Assembly: GCF_002797675.1 (NCBI RefSeq)
Contig: NZ_PGEX01000001.1
Span: forward strand, 1,984,001-2,048,000
Direction: 5' to 3'
Length of the DNA stretch: 64,000 bases
Source of the DNA: Hallerella succinigenes
GTDB taxonomy: Bacteria > Fibrobacterota > Fibrobacteria > Fibrobacterales > Fibrobacteraceae
Shown piece by piece: positions 43,702 through 53,532 of this stretch. The notes under the pieces are model-generated. The model was not told the DNA's origin. It saw only the letters and a program-made list of their open reading frames with translations, and ran no database searches. The first letter of the stretch is position 1, and every line of letters begins with the position of its first letter. The translations under genes and the position numbers were made by a program.

Positions 43702-43847
43702 TTTTAGTACGCTGCAGGAGCCAAGAAAGCCTAAGTGAAGGACGTTCATCAGCCTGTGTCTGCGCTAGCGGGTTCTTTTATATTAGCTCTTGGTTACGGG
43801 TTCAACGCCGGTAACTGTAGAATGAAGAAATCGTATATTTTAAAGAT

Positions 43848-44861
43848 ATGATCAAATACCTTTTTGTTTTGACTAGTTCGCCGAAGGATTTCTATTGCGA
43901 ACAGACCTTAGTGGCGATCGCATCTTTGCGCGATCATAATCCGGGCGCGTTCGTGACTCTTTTGACAGACGACAAGACGGCGGAAACTCTCACCGGTCCG
44001 CGGGCCGCCATCAAGGAAGCGGTTGATGAACTTAAGGTCTTGACCTTGGACGAAAAGTTCACGCCGATGCTCCGCTCTCGTTATTTGAAAACGGTGATGC
44101 GCAATGTCGTAGACGGAGATTTTCTTTACATGGATTCGGACATCGCGGTCGTGGGCGATCTTTCGATTCCAAAAGAATGGGAAGGCGGCATTTACGCCGT
44201 ACTCGATTTCCACACGAATCTTTCAAAAGCGATCAACCGCAAGAAGGTTTTGAACAACGCGAAGAGGATGGGATTTTCGCCGATTCTGAACGACGAAATC
44301 TTTAACGGGGGCGTGATGTTTGCCGCCGATACGCCAGAAGCCCGCAAGTTCTTTGAAACGTGGCATGAACTGTGGCTTTATTGCGTTTCTAAAAATTTCC
44401 CGTATGACATGGCAAGCCTTGCCGAAACGAACTTCAAGTTCGGCTATATCACGCAGAAAATGCCGGGCGGTTGGAACTGCCAGCTCGCTTACGGCAACCG
44501 TTTTTTGCCGACGGCAAAGGTTTTGCACTTCTTCGGTTCCCGCATCGTGGATACATGCGGTCACAAGGTTCCGGAAAGCATGAACCTGTTCCTTCCGAAA
44601 ATTTTGCGCAAGGATTTCTACACGAACTTGAAAAACCTTCCGGTGACGGTCAATGCCGACAAGAGCATTTCGATCAACGCTTATTATGACGATGTAATTT
44701 TGCATGCAAAGGAAGCGTTTGAGTACCAGACGAAAAAGGTCGGTGCCGCAGGCGCATACATCATTCGCAGTTACGCATTCGCCAAGTCACTCGCTTGGCT
44801 GTACAAGAAAATGCCGATTCTTGTAAAGCCTTTGGCGTTGCTCGGAAAGATCCTTGGATAG
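43848..44861 (+). CDS. putative glycosyltransferase (GT8-like), paralogue
   Basis: The 337-residue protein mirrors the previous one: YLFVLTSSPKDFYCEQTLVA, TLLTDDKTAE, DxD in DFLYMDSDIAVVGD, FNGGVMFAAD, and a His in VLHFFGSR. Codon use is more like the genome core than its paralogue's. TATATT (43834-43839) ends 8 nt before the ATG. The next gene starts 3 nt after its stop, forming a unit of three genes. Confidence 0.78.
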   Translation: MIKYLFVLTSSPKDFYCEQTLVAIASLRDHNPGAFVTLLTDDKTAETLTGPRAAIKEAVDELKVLTLDEKFTPMLRSRYLKTVMRNVVDGDFLYMDSDIAVVGDLSIPKEWEGGIYAVLDFHTNLSKAINRKKVLNNAKRMGFSPILNDEIFNGGVMFAADTPEARKFFETWHELWLYCVSKNFPYDMASLAETNFKFGYITQKMPGGWNCQLAYGNRFLPTAKVLHFFGSRIVDTCGHKVPESMNLFLPKILRKDFYTNLKNLPVTVNADKSISINAYYDDVILHAKEAFEYQTKKVGAAGAYIIRSYAFAKSLAWLYKKMPILVKPLALLGKILG

Positions 44862-44864
44862 CTT

Positions 44865-46016
44865 ATGAATCTACTTTTTAACTTAGTTGCTGTCCAACCG
44901 ATTCACAGTGCCAAATTTCACGGTGGTGGAAGCTACGGCGAAGTAATCTTTTGGGCGCTAGTCAAACGCGGGGCAAAATTCTCTTGCGCCTATGACAGTC
45001 AAAAGTATTTGGCCCCGAAGATCGTAGAAGCTTGTGAAAAACACGGGATACCGTTGTACGATATTCAAAAGCGTTCTCCGCAGCAGATTATTGACGGAAA
45101 TCAGATCGATACATTTTATACGCCGCTGTACTCGCTTGAAGCCAAGTGGCAGATTCAGGTAAAACGCTTTGTGTTTACGTGGCACGGCGTACGCGCCTTG
45201 GAACTGCAATACAGCCCGCTCGGAATTTCTTTTGCCAAAAAGTTCGGTCAAAAGATGGAAGCGCTTGTGCGTTACCGTGCAAGCTGGAAAAAGTATTTTT
45301 ACAAGCCGAAGTATGCAGAACTCGCCGCAAGGATTGCGAAGGGTGAAGTCCAGACGATAACCGTGAGCGAACACAGCTGTGCATCGATCAAGGCGTTTTT
45401 CCCGGAACTCTTGGATAAGGAAATCCCTGTATTCTACAGTCCGATGACGGAAGTCGAAGGCAAGGGAAATCTGCCGGCTGGAGTTTTGCCGAAAAAGTTC
45501 TTTTTGCTCACCAGCGGCGCTCGTTGGGAAAAGAACAATTTGCGAGCCGTAAAAGCCTTTGATGATTTGATTTCGATTCAGCCGAATTTGGATATGAAGC
45601 TCGTGATGACGGGCGCGACAAATCCGCAGGTATATCTGAAAGAGGTAAAGAACCGTGACCGTTTTGTGCTGTTGAATTACGTGGAAACGGAAGAACTTGA
45701 ACTTTTGCACGAGAACGCGTACGCGTTTGTTTTCCCTTCGCTGAATGAAGGCTTTGGCTATCCGCCGATGCAGTCGATGCGCTATGGCGTACCGGTTGCG
45801 GCAAGCGGTACCACGTCGATTCCGGAAGTATGCGGAGATGCGGCGATTTTCTTTGACCCGTATTCGGTAAGTGAAATAGAAAATCGCATGATTCAGCTGT
45901 TAGATCCTGAAATTTACAAGAAGTATTCGGAACGGGGGCTTGCCCGGTATGCGGAAGTGCATTGCCGTCAGAATGAAGATTTGGAAAAAACTATTGATTT
46001 TATTTTGAATCTATGA
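44865..46016 (+). CDS. GT4-type glycosyltransferase
   Basis: The 383-residue protein is a GT-B fold transferase: N-terminal HGGGSYGEVIFWALVKRG, middle FLLTSGARWEKNNLRAVKAF, and the GT4 donor site FVFPSLNEGFGYPPMQSM with the following PVAASGTTSIPEVCGDAAIFFDP. It transfers a sugar from a nucleotide donor; substrates unknown. It overlaps the next gene by 4 nt (ATGA). Confidence 0.88.
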   Translation: MNLLFNLVAVQPIHSAKFHGGGSYGEVIFWALVKRGAKFSCAYDSQKYLAPKIVEACEKHGIPLYDIQKRSPQQIIDGNQIDTFYTPLYSLEAKWQIQVKRFVFTWHGVRALELQYSPLGISFAKKFGQKMEALVRYRASWKKYFYKPKYAELAARIAKGEVQTITVSEHSCASIKAFFPELLDKEIPVFYSPMTEVEGKGNLPAGVLPKKFFLLTSGARWEKNNLRAVKAFDDLISIQPNLDMKLVMTGATNPQVYLKEVKNRDRFVLLNYVETEELELLHENAYAFVFPSLNEGFGYPPMQSMRYGVPVAASGTTSIPEVCGDAAIFFDPYSVSEIENRMIQLLDPEIYKKYSERGLARYAEVHCRQNEDLEKTIDFILNL

Positions 46017-47959
46017 AAAAGATTTTAGAACTGTTGAAGAATCCGTTTATTCAGATTACGCTGTTTGCTTTTGTGCTTCAGACGTTTTTGTTCGCTGTCT
46101 TTTATATGTTGCCCGACCCGCTTGGACTTTCCATGACGGAAATGTTTTCGGGGAGAATGCTTTGGCAGTTTACGATGACTTACGGAGCGATCCTTGTTCT
46201 GTCGGCGCTGTTCGCATTTGCCAAGGCTCCACGTGCACTTTCGATCTTTTACGTTTTCTACTTCTTTTTTGCCATTGCCGATTATGAGGTCTTTCGTTTT
46301 ACGCATCAGAGACTTTCGTATTCTTACTTGCGGACTTATTTTCATTTGTCGAATATTTCGGATGCAACGACCATTTCGACTCTCGGAGGCGAATCGGCTA
46401 CGGTTTGGTTTTTGGGCGCGCTCTTTGCGATGGTGTCGGCTGCGGTCTTCTTTTGTGTGTATTGGACGAATCGCAAGTGCCGTTTGAAGAAAGCGGGCCA
46501 GCCGACCAAGCTTGTGTTTGCAAAGAAAATTCCGGTGACAATGCTCGTGTTGGGCCTTGTGCTTTCGGTGATTCCGTTGATTTTATTCTTGGCGGGAACG
46601 CGTGGCACGGTAACAGTCCCGCTGATTCACTTCCCGGTGGATATGCGTTTTACGCTTGGCAAGCATACGATTACGGCTCCGATTTTACATATTGCGGCAG
46701 AAGAATCGTTTGAATTTGTGCGGGATAATTACAAGATTACCGATGAACTCATGAAAGAATTGGATTCTTTTTTACCCGCGGATTTTGCGGAGAATCGTGT
46801 GAGCCTTGAATATCCGGGCTTCCGCAAGGCTTCTGCTGCTAAATTCAAGGCGACGCATCCGTACAACATCGTTTTTATTTTTGGGGAATCTTTCAAAGGC
46901 TGCATTTTCAATCAGATGCTCGAAGGGGATACTACCCTTGCTCCGAACATTTGGAAGTTGGCAAATGAAGGCGCGATTTGGTTCAAGAATGCGTTCAGCA
47001 GTGGATATCCGACGGTGCGCGGCACCATGTCAACGTACTTGGGCTTTCCTTCGCATCCGAACCGGGATTTGCCGAGTTTTTATGCGTCGAATCGTTTCAA
47101 GGGGTTTCCAGAATATTTGACCGATTATACCCGTGCTTATGTGACGATTTCGAATCCGATTTTTGACCATACGCTCCCGTTTGTGGAACGCTTTTTCGGG
47201 GATAATTGGCATGTTGTTCCAGAACCTAAAATTCACGGTACTATGGATAGCTTGGGGGCAAATCTTGCGATTGAAAATCTTGCAAAGATGCCGACCGACA
47301 AGAATTGGTTCCTGCTCTTTAACACGATTGCTTCGCATATTCCGTTCCAGAATTATCCAGACGCATTTGACGCAAAACCGGACGATGCGATGTACCGCTA
47401 CCGCGCCGCTGTACGTTACACTGATCAGCAGTTGGGCCGTTTCTTTGAAGAACTTTCCAAACGCCCAGACTATGACAATACGGTGGTGATTTTGCTGGGC
47501 GATCACGATACGCCTGTGGATTCGTTGGACTACCGTGTTCCGCAACCACTTGGCGTTTCCGCTTCGCAGATTTTTATGTGTATCTTCTCGAAGGATACAA
47601 ATTTGGTGAAAGGTTTGACGGTGCGTGAAGATGTCGCTGCCCAGCATGACATCGGCCCAACTGTGATGGATTTAGCCCAGGTGCGAGGCGCAAATCACTT
47701 TTGGGGCTATGACCTTTTGACGGATCAACGCCCCGAAAATCAACCGTCGATATTTCTTACGCAGAATGCCTATTACCTTGGATTCCGGGATTCTGTGATT
47801 GTCGGCGGGCTTGAAAATGAAGATGTCTTTGTCGGGAAAAAGGGAGTATACCGGGAGTCTTCCGATGCAACTGCAAAGGCGTGGAGAGAAAATGCGATTG
47901 GGGCAAGTAAAATAATCCGAACTTTGCTCCGAAACGACAAGATGATGCCGCCCGAGTAG
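46013..47959 (+). CDS. LTA synthase-like membrane sulfatase-fold transferase
   Basis: The 648-residue protein has five N-terminal membrane segments (to ~240) and an alkaline-phosphatase/sulfatase-fold outer domain. Metal and catalytic motifs are NIVFIFGESFKG, SSGYPTVRGTMSTYLGFP (Thr candidate nucleophile) and LLGDHDTP. The layout matches LtaS/MdoB/EptA-type enzymes that move phosphoglycerol or phosphoethanolamine onto sugars. Donor and acceptor cannot be read from sequence. It is coupled to the upstream glycosyltransferase, which suggests decoration of that polymer. Confidence 0.83.
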   Translation: MKKILELLKNPFIQITLFAFVLQTFLFAVFYMLPDPLGLSMTEMFSGRMLWQFTMTYGAILVLSALFAFAKAPRALSIFYVFYFFFAIADYEVFRFTHQRLSYSYLRTYFHLSNISDATTISTLGGESATVWFLGALFAMVSAAVFFCVYWTNRKCRLKKAGQPTKLVFAKKIPVTMLVLGLVLSVIPLILFLAGTRGTVTVPLIHFPVDMRFTLGKHTITAPILHIAAEESFEFVRDNYKITDELMKELDSFLPADFAENRVSLEYPGFRKASAAKFKATHPYNIVFIFGESFKGCIFNQMLEGDTTLAPNIWKLANEGAIWFKNAFSSGYPTVRGTMSTYLGFPSHPNRDLPSFYASNRFKGFPEYLTDYTRAYVTISNPIFDHTLPFVERFFGDNWHVVPEPKIHGTMDSLGANLAIENLAKMPTDKNWFLLFNTIASHIPFQNYPDAFDAKPDDAMYRYRAAVRYTDQQLGRFFEELSKRPDYDNTVVILLGDHDTPVDSLDYRVPQPLGVSASQIFMCIFSKDTNLVKGLTVREDVAAQHDIGPTVMDLAQVRGANHFWGYDLLTDQRPENQPSIFLTQNAYYLGFRDSVIVGGLENEDVFVGKKGVYRESSDATAKAWRENAIGASKIIRTLLRNDKMMPPE

Positions 47960-48087
47960 GCTTGTGCGAAATCAGGTGGAAGAAGGTAAGAGCGTAAGCC
48001 CCCTCCCTTCGACCCGCAAATCCGTTACTTTGTCGGTGGTATTTCCCTTTTCAGGCTTGAAAAGGGGAATATTTGTATATTTTCACC

Positions 48088-50676
48088 ATGGATACTCAAA
48101 AGTCGCTCATCGAAAGATTTTCCAATTGGTACATCCCTTTGATTTGCAAGCACCAGTATAAGGCGCTTGTTTTTTATATTCTGCTCGCCCTTCTGCTCGC
48201 ATTCCCGATTCTCGTGTATCCGGGATTGAAGCTCGATGCGGACCTCGCTCATTTGCTCCCGGAAGAAACGCCGAGCGTGAAGGCGCTGAATGAATCTTAT
48301 GAGAGATTCGGCAGTACCGACAAGTTCATGATCGCCATCCAGAGCGAAGACGTAGAACTCGTTGCTGCGTTGCAGGATTCCATTGCGGACTACATCCACA
48401 AAAACTGGGAAGGCGATTACGTTTCGACCCAAGTGGACAACGACAACCAGTTCTTTAAGGACAATGGTCTGCTGTACCTTCCGCTACACCACTTGGAATC
48501 TTTGCGCGACAATTTGGAAGATGTGCAACAGGAAATCGGCCGTAAAAATGGCCCGCTCGTGGTAGACCTTTTGGACGATAACGCTCCGGCAGAAAAGAAG
48601 GAACGCGTTTGGTTCGATGCGAGCATTCCGCAGGAACTTGGCCTTCCGGATGAAGCTTTGGGCGCTTTTGATACTTTCTTTAAAAAGGACACTTCCAAGT
48701 CCGAAGAAAAAAGTTCGGGCGAATGGAACGCAAAGTCCACTGTCCCGTCTCACTTGAAGAATCGCCTGATCGGCTCTCCGAATCCGGAAAACTTTGACGG
48801 CAAGATTCTCTTCAACGGCGTGGTGAATGCAAAGCTTTTGAAGCCTTCGACGGACTATGAATTTGTAACCCACATTCTTGCCCGTACCGATACGCTGTTG
48901 CAATACTTCAACGGAAAGCAGTATCCGGTGCCGACCCGCTTTACCGTGGAAGGGACCTATGAAGGATTGAAGGAAGTGGATGATGTTGCAAACGACAGTA
49001 TCTTCTCCTTTGGCATCAGTCTTTTTTTGATCTTCTTCTTGACAGCGTTCTTCTTCCGCAGCGTGAAGGGACCGATTCTTGTGACGGCATCCGTGCTTTA
49101 CGCTTGCGTTCCGACTCTGGCGTTTACGGCGATTTTCTATGGAAAGTTTAACCCGTTTACGGTGTTTGTCGCTTCGATCATTTTGGGTATCGGTATTGAC
49201 TATTCCATCCATATTTTGGGGACGGCGCAAAAGCTTCTGCACAAGTATGCGACTCTCGAAGAGGTGCTGGAACACGCTCAAAAGAAGATGATCAAACCGT
49301 TCATTTTGGCAAGCTTTACGACGATTGCTGCGTTCCTTACGCTTCTCGCTTCGAGCTTCCGCGGTTTCTACGAATTTGGCATTGTCGCTTCGACGGGAGT
49401 GCTCTTTAGCATGCTGACGTCGGTGCTTGTGCTTCCGGTTTTTGTGAAGTGCATGGGCGGTATTCCGAAGGCTCCGAATAACAGCTTCCTTCCGAAGTCC
49501 TGGAGTGAACAGAAAATTTTCAAGTTCTTCAAGGTGGCGGCGATCATCGGCTTTGTGATTGGAGCGCTTTCGCTGTATTACTGCCAGTATGTGGATTTTG
49601 AACACAATCTGCGCAACCTGCGCCGCGTTTCTACGGAAAAGACGCAGAAAAAGAACAAGATTTCGACCAAGGTGACGACTGCTTCGGGTAAGGCAAAAAC
49701 TTCGACACCTGCTGCCGTAATGGGAAGCAAGCCGGAACAGCTTGACAAGCTTTACGATACTTTGATGGTGCGCCTTCTCAAGGAAAAGGATCCGATGCTT
49801 GGAAGTTTCCTAACGCTCAAGACCTTTGTTCCGCCAAAGGATTCTCAGGAAGCGCGCCTTGAAATTATCGAAGAAATTCGAGACTTGGCCAATGCCCGCG
49901 TTTTTGACCATGCGACGGGCGAGGATTCTGTCAATATTGCAACGCTCCGTCAACTTGCCCAGGTTAAAGAATCCTTTGGCCCGGAAGATATCCCGGCGTG
50001 GACCTTGGATATTCTTCGTGAAAAGGACGGTTCTTACGGCAAGATCGGCTTTATCTACGGCGACTTCCCGAGCTGGGATGCGCATGCGTTGCACGACTTC
50101 CAGAACCGTTATGGACATTGGAATTTCGATGGCGAAAATCTGCGCACCTTCTCATCGCAGTTCATTCTTTCGGACGTGATCGAATCGGTAAAGGCGGACA
50201 GCTTTAAGCTTGCTGCAGCGATTGTCGTCGTCATCTTTGCCACGCTCGCGATTTCGTTCCGCAAGCCGAAGCTCTTTATTTCGGGCTGTATTTCGTTTGG
50301 CCTAGGATTCTTGATAACGCTTGGAGCTCTTGGCTTCTTGACGCATACGATTGAATTCGGCAAAATCAGCATTTACAACGTGATTGTGATTCCGATGACT
50401 CTCGGTATCGGTATCGATGCGACGATCCACTTTATTTCCGCTTGGATTTCGGATAAGAACTTGACTCTGCGTGCGCTTTTGGACAATACGGGCCGCAATG
50501 TGATGGCGAGTTCCACGACGACGATCGCGGGCTTTGTGGGCTTCCTCTTTACGACGCACCGCGGTTTGCAGGGAATTGGCCACTTGGCCTGTGTCGGCCT
50601 TGCAATATTCCTCGTAACGAGCGTCGTCTTTAGCATGTTCTTATGCGGAAGCTTGTTAAAGAAGGATTCGAAGTAG
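48088..50676 (+). CDS. RND superfamily exporter, MMPL type
   Basis: The 862-residue protein shows the RND duplication: a membrane helix (YILLALLLAFPILVY), a large outer loop with DADLAHLLPEETPSVKALNESYERFG, a five-helix block (ILGIGIDYSIHILG), then a second half with a similar block (LGIGIDATIHFISAW). MMPL/HpnN-type members export lipids, such as hopanoids or mycolates. The GxGxD motifs on both halves suggest proton coupling. TATATT ends 6 nt before ATG 48088. Cargo may be an envelope lipid, inferred from the neighbours. Confidence 0.85.
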   Translation: MDTQKSLIERFSNWYIPLICKHQYKALVFYILLALLLAFPILVYPGLKLDADLAHLLPEETPSVKALNESYERFGSTDKFMIAIQSEDVELVAALQDSIADYIHKNWEGDYVSTQVDNDNQFFKDNGLLYLPLHHLESLRDNLEDVQQEIGRKNGPLVVDLLDDNAPAEKKERVWFDASIPQELGLPDEALGAFDTFFKKDTSKSEEKSSGEWNAKSTVPSHLKNRLIGSPNPENFDGKILFNGVVNAKLLKPSTDYEFVTHILARTDTLLQYFNGKQYPVPTRFTVEGTYEGLKEVDDVANDSIFSFGISLFLIFFLTAFFFRSVKGPILVTASVLYACVPTLAFTAIFYGKFNPFTVFVASIILGIGIDYSIHILGTAQKLLHKYATLEEVLEHAQKKMIKPFILASFTTIAAFLTLLASSFRGFYEFGIVASTGVLFSMLTSVLVLPVFVKCMGGIPKAPNNSFLPKSWSEQKIFKFFKVAAIIGFVIGALSLYYCQYVDFEHNLRNLRRVSTEKTQKKNKISTKVTTASGKAKTSTPAAVMGSKPEQLDKLYDTLMVRLLKEKDPMLGSFLTLKTFVPPKDSQEARLEIIEEIRDLANARVFDHATGEDSVNIATLRQLAQVKESFGPEDIPAWTLDILREKDGSYGKIGFIYGDFPSWDAHALHDFQNRYGHWNFDGENLRTFSSQFILSDVIESVKADSFKLAAAIVVVIFATLAISFRKPKLFISGCISFGLGFLITLGALGFLTHTIEFGKISIYNVIVIPMTLGIGIDATIHFISAWISDKNLTLRALLDNTGRNVMASSTTTIAGFVGFLFTTHRGLQGIGHLACVGLAIFLVTSVVFSMFLCGSLLKKDSK

Positions 50677-50689
50677 TTTTTTGAAAAGC

Positions 50690-50718
50690 AAAAAGGTTCT
50701 CGTTAGAGAACCTTTTTT
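50690..50718 (+). terminator. terminator of the MMPL gene
   Basis: AAAAAGGTTCTC pairs with GAGAACCTTTTT around loop GTTA, ending in T. From 50719 to 50894 I see no gene or further motif. Confidence 0.9.
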
Positions 50719-50894
50719 AAGAATTTTATAAACATGACTCGCATGGAGTTTCCTGATTCAGTAAGTCATCGGTATACGGTCAAGCATACCTGTGGGAATT
50801 GACATTGGGGGTTCATACTTTTTTGAATAACCTCAATTCCGCAGTCAGTTTCCGGCATCACACTTTCGCCTCGCAACATCCAAAGGCTCATTGT

Positions 50895-52883
50895 TTAGAA
50901 ACCAGTTTCGAGCGTGTAATCGGAGATTTTGATGAGCGTATCGATCAGAGCTTCCAAGCGTTTGACCTCGGCTGTTTTTTCTGCAGCGAGGTCTTTCTTT
51001 TGGTGCGTATCGCCTTCGGCAAAAAGGCCGTCGACATTTCCGGAGTTTAACGGATAACGATCGATTAAGCGGTAACCGTCAAAGCCGATGTCTGCCACTT
51101 TGGAATAGGCTCCGAGTGAAAGTCCACTGCCGTAGCCGCGCAAAAGATTGTGACCCATGGAAACGTTCGGGACAGCCAAACCGGCGAGTTCAAGAATCGT
51201 GACGCCGACGTCGATCTGTGCCGTGGTTGCGGTATCGATCGCCGGTTCTAGGCCTTTGCCGTGAATGACAAACGGAATCCAGGTGGCGTTCGAATAGGCG
51301 CTGCCGTTCATCGTGGAAACGTCATTTTCTCCTAGAGGAAATCCGTGGTCCGCCATGATGATGACATAAGTGTTCTTGTACCAGGGTTCGTTTTCGATCG
51401 AATGGATGAATCTAGCGAGCTGCCGGTCGGTGTAATGCATTGTCACTTTGATACGTTCCTGCAACGGGCGATTCTTTTCTTCATCCGTCATGCCGGCGGC
51501 AAAGTTGAACGGATAATGGTTCGAACGGCTCATGATCGTGGCGAGGAAAGGCTTATCTCCGGTGGCCAAGGAATCCCGGATAGCGGAAACGGTCTTGTCG
51601 AAGAAGCTCGAATCGTCTTCAAAGTTACGGTCGTAATGCTCTGCGGTGTACCATTTTGCCATCCACACGCCGAGATTATCCCAAGCAGGATCTGCTGCCG
51701 AGAAATAATGCGTCGTGTACCCGGAATCCGTGAGAACGGAGGCGAAGCTCGGCAAATTCACATGGGCAAGATCCGTCGCTTCGGCGAGTTTCGAATGGTG
51801 CGGTATACCGAGATGCGTCGAAAGGACGCCGCCGGTGGTCGGAAGCCCGCTCGCGTGCATACGCACCCAGGCGTGGGAATGTTTGGCGATGGAATCGAGG
51901 AAAGGCGTCGGGGAAGGTTCGTTCGGATTCATAAATCCGACGTTTAAGCCTCGGTGCGATTCTAGCAGGAAGAAAATAATATTCGGCTTTTCTGCACGGC
52001 GCGCCTTGAGCGCTTCACTTTCGGCGAGAGCTGTCTTTGGGATGCGGTACAGGGGAAGTTTTTGCCCGATTTCGGAGCTGTCAAATTCCCACAGGGAATC
52101 GCCTTGGACTTTCTGCCACAATTGTTGGTAAGCCTTCCCGAGAACGGCGACGTCCGTTGCATTTAAATGCTCGGATTTTTTCGCGGGAAACAGATCGTTG
52201 TAAACGAGAGTGACGACCGGGCGGAGCTTTGTCATGCGGGCGTTTCCCGTCCAAATCACGTAGACGAACAGGTGCGATGCGACGTAGAAAATGCACATTG
52301 CAATCAGCGGAATTTTTAACGAGCGATTTCCAAGGCCCTTACGAATCAAGCGGTAAAGCCCGTAGGTGGCAGGCAAGATCAGCGCAAGCACAAAGAACTG
52401 CAAGAACGGCACCGACAGATCATTGGCCACGTAATCGTAGAACATCACAATGGACGAAGTGTCCTTGTAAGTGTTTGCAAGTCCAAAGGAAAGGTGGCTT
52501 CCCAAAAAACGTTGCACCTCGTTGTCGAGAAGGGTCGTGAGCAAAATCGCGGAATGGAAAATCGTGTACAGAACCGTGCAAACGCGGTGCTTGTTTTTGG
52601 AAAGCTTCTTCAAAATCTTGGATTGGATATATCCAAAGAGAACCGTGAAAAGTGCAAAGACGAGAAGCGCTTTGCCGATCCACAAAAAGTCAAGACAGAT
52701 GGCGTGGAAAATGTACCAGTCCGGTTTACTGACAAACGGGAATCCGTAGGGATTATTGCGGAACAAAAGCAGGAATCGCAAAAGGATATGCGAGCCCCAG
52801 AACGCAAGAGATATAAAGACCAGATTCTTCCACGGAGCAAACTCCGCCATTTTGCCGGTAACGGCAGATATAAACTTTTTCAT
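50895..52883 (-). CDS. LTA synthase-like phosphoglycerol-type transferase
   Basis: The 662-residue protein has five N-terminal membrane segments (to ~220) and the sulfatase-fold domain with PNIIFFLLESHRGLNVGF, ASGLPTTGGVLSTHLGIPHHS (Thr as probable nucleophile), YVIIMADHGFPLGEN and GKGLEP. It is only distantly similar to the one at 46013. Possible roles are phosphoglycerol polymer synthesis or glycan decoration in the envelope. AGGAA lies close before the ATG. It faces the MMPL gene tail to tail. Confidence 0.83.
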   Translation of the reverse strand: MKKFISAVTGKMAEFAPWKNLVFISLAFWGSHILLRFLLLFRNNPYGFPFVSKPDWYIFHAICLDFLWIGKALLVFALFTVLFGYIQSKILKKLSKNKHRVCTVLYTIFHSAILLTTLLDNEVQRFLGSHLSFGLANTYKDTSSIVMFYDYVANDLSVPFLQFFVLALILPATYGLYRLIRKGLGNRSLKIPLIAMCIFYVASHLFVYVIWTGNARMTKLRPVVTLVYNDLFPAKKSEHLNATDVAVLGKAYQQLWQKVQGDSLWEFDSSEIGQKLPLYRIPKTALAESEALKARRAEKPNIIFFLLESHRGLNVGFMNPNEPSPTPFLDSIAKHSHAWVRMHASGLPTTGGVLSTHLGIPHHSKLAEATDLAHVNLPSFASVLTDSGYTTHYFSAADPAWDNLGVWMAKWYTAEHYDRNFEDDSSFFDKTVSAIRDSLATGDKPFLATIMSRSNHYPFNFAAGMTDEEKNRPLQERIKVTMHYTDRQLARFIHSIENEPWYKNTYVIIMADHGFPLGENDVSTMNGSAYSNATWIPFVIHGKGLEPAIDTATTAQIDVGVTILELAGLAVPNVSMGHNLLRGYGSGLSLGAYSKVADIGFDGYRLIDRYPLNSGNVDGLFAEGDTHQKKDLAAEKTAEVKRLEALIDTLIKISDYTLETGF

Positions 52884-53006
52884 TTCCTAAAAATATTAAA
52901 AAGGGTTCGTGAAAAATCAGAGATTTTGACGAGAGAGCATTTTTTGTTTCGAGGAGGAATGCTTATATTGGATGGAATAGGGTACTTGAATTTGGAGAAA
53001 GTCCGC

Positions 53007-53513
53007 ATGATTTCGATTCTGTTTGTTTGCCATGGAAATATTTGCCGCAGTCCGATGGCGGAATTTGTAATGAAAAAGATTGTGGCTGATGCTGGACTCG
53101 ATTATGAATTTTGCATTGAAAGTGCCGCGACAAGTGCAGAAGAAATCGGGAATCCGGTGTACCCGCCTGCCCGTAAAATGTTGCAAAAACATGGGATTTG
53201 CTCCGATGGAAAGACGGCTTGCCAGATGACGGCCAAGGATTTAGAAACTTTCGATTATGTCATTTTGATGGATGAAAATAATCTGCGCAATTTAAAATGG
53301 ATTTTGGCGCGTTCACCCTTTGAAGATTTGAATATTTCAAAGGATCCATGGAAACGGCGGCTGCAAAAGGTCTCTCTGCTAATGGATTATACAGATAAAC
53401 CTCGGGAAGTGGCCGATCCATGGTATACAGGCGATTTTCAAGCGACTTGGGACGATGTTTGGGAAGGCTGCTCAGGACTTTTGGAATTCCTGAAACCACA
53501 TTTTTCAAAATGA
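53007..53513 (+). CDS. low-molecular-weight protein-tyrosine phosphatase
   Basis: The 168-residue protein has the P-loop CHGNICRSPMAE (CX5R, Cys near residue 8) and the general-acid loop DPWYTGDF near the C-terminus. Such phosphatases often control tyrosine kinases of exopolysaccharide export; no kinase gene is near. The ATG at 53007 has GGAGA 10 nt upstream, and TATATT lies at 52964-52969. A longer in-frame extension to 52494 has no family features and lies antisense to the LTA synthase-like gene. Confidence 0.92.
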   Translation: MISILFVCHGNICRSPMAEFVMKKIVADAGLDYEFCIESAATSAEEIGNPVYPPARKMLQKHGICSDGKTACQMTAKDLETFDYVILMDENNLRNLKWILARSPFEDLNISKDPWKRRLQKVSLLMDYTDKPREVADPWYTGDFQATWDDVWEGCSGLLEFLKPHFSK

Positions 53514-53532
53514 GAGTATTTTAGAGAATACC

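Noticed and set aside
43770-43822. tRNA-like GGGTTCAACGCC before the second glycosyltransferase gene
   Set aside because: Only a single short hairpin (GTTAC/GTAAC) can be drawn; no acceptor or anticodon arm.
52494-53006. N-terminal extension of the tyrosine phosphatase frame
   Set aside because: It lies antisense to the LTA synthase-like gene, and the phosphatase fold starts at ATG 53007 with a ribosome site.
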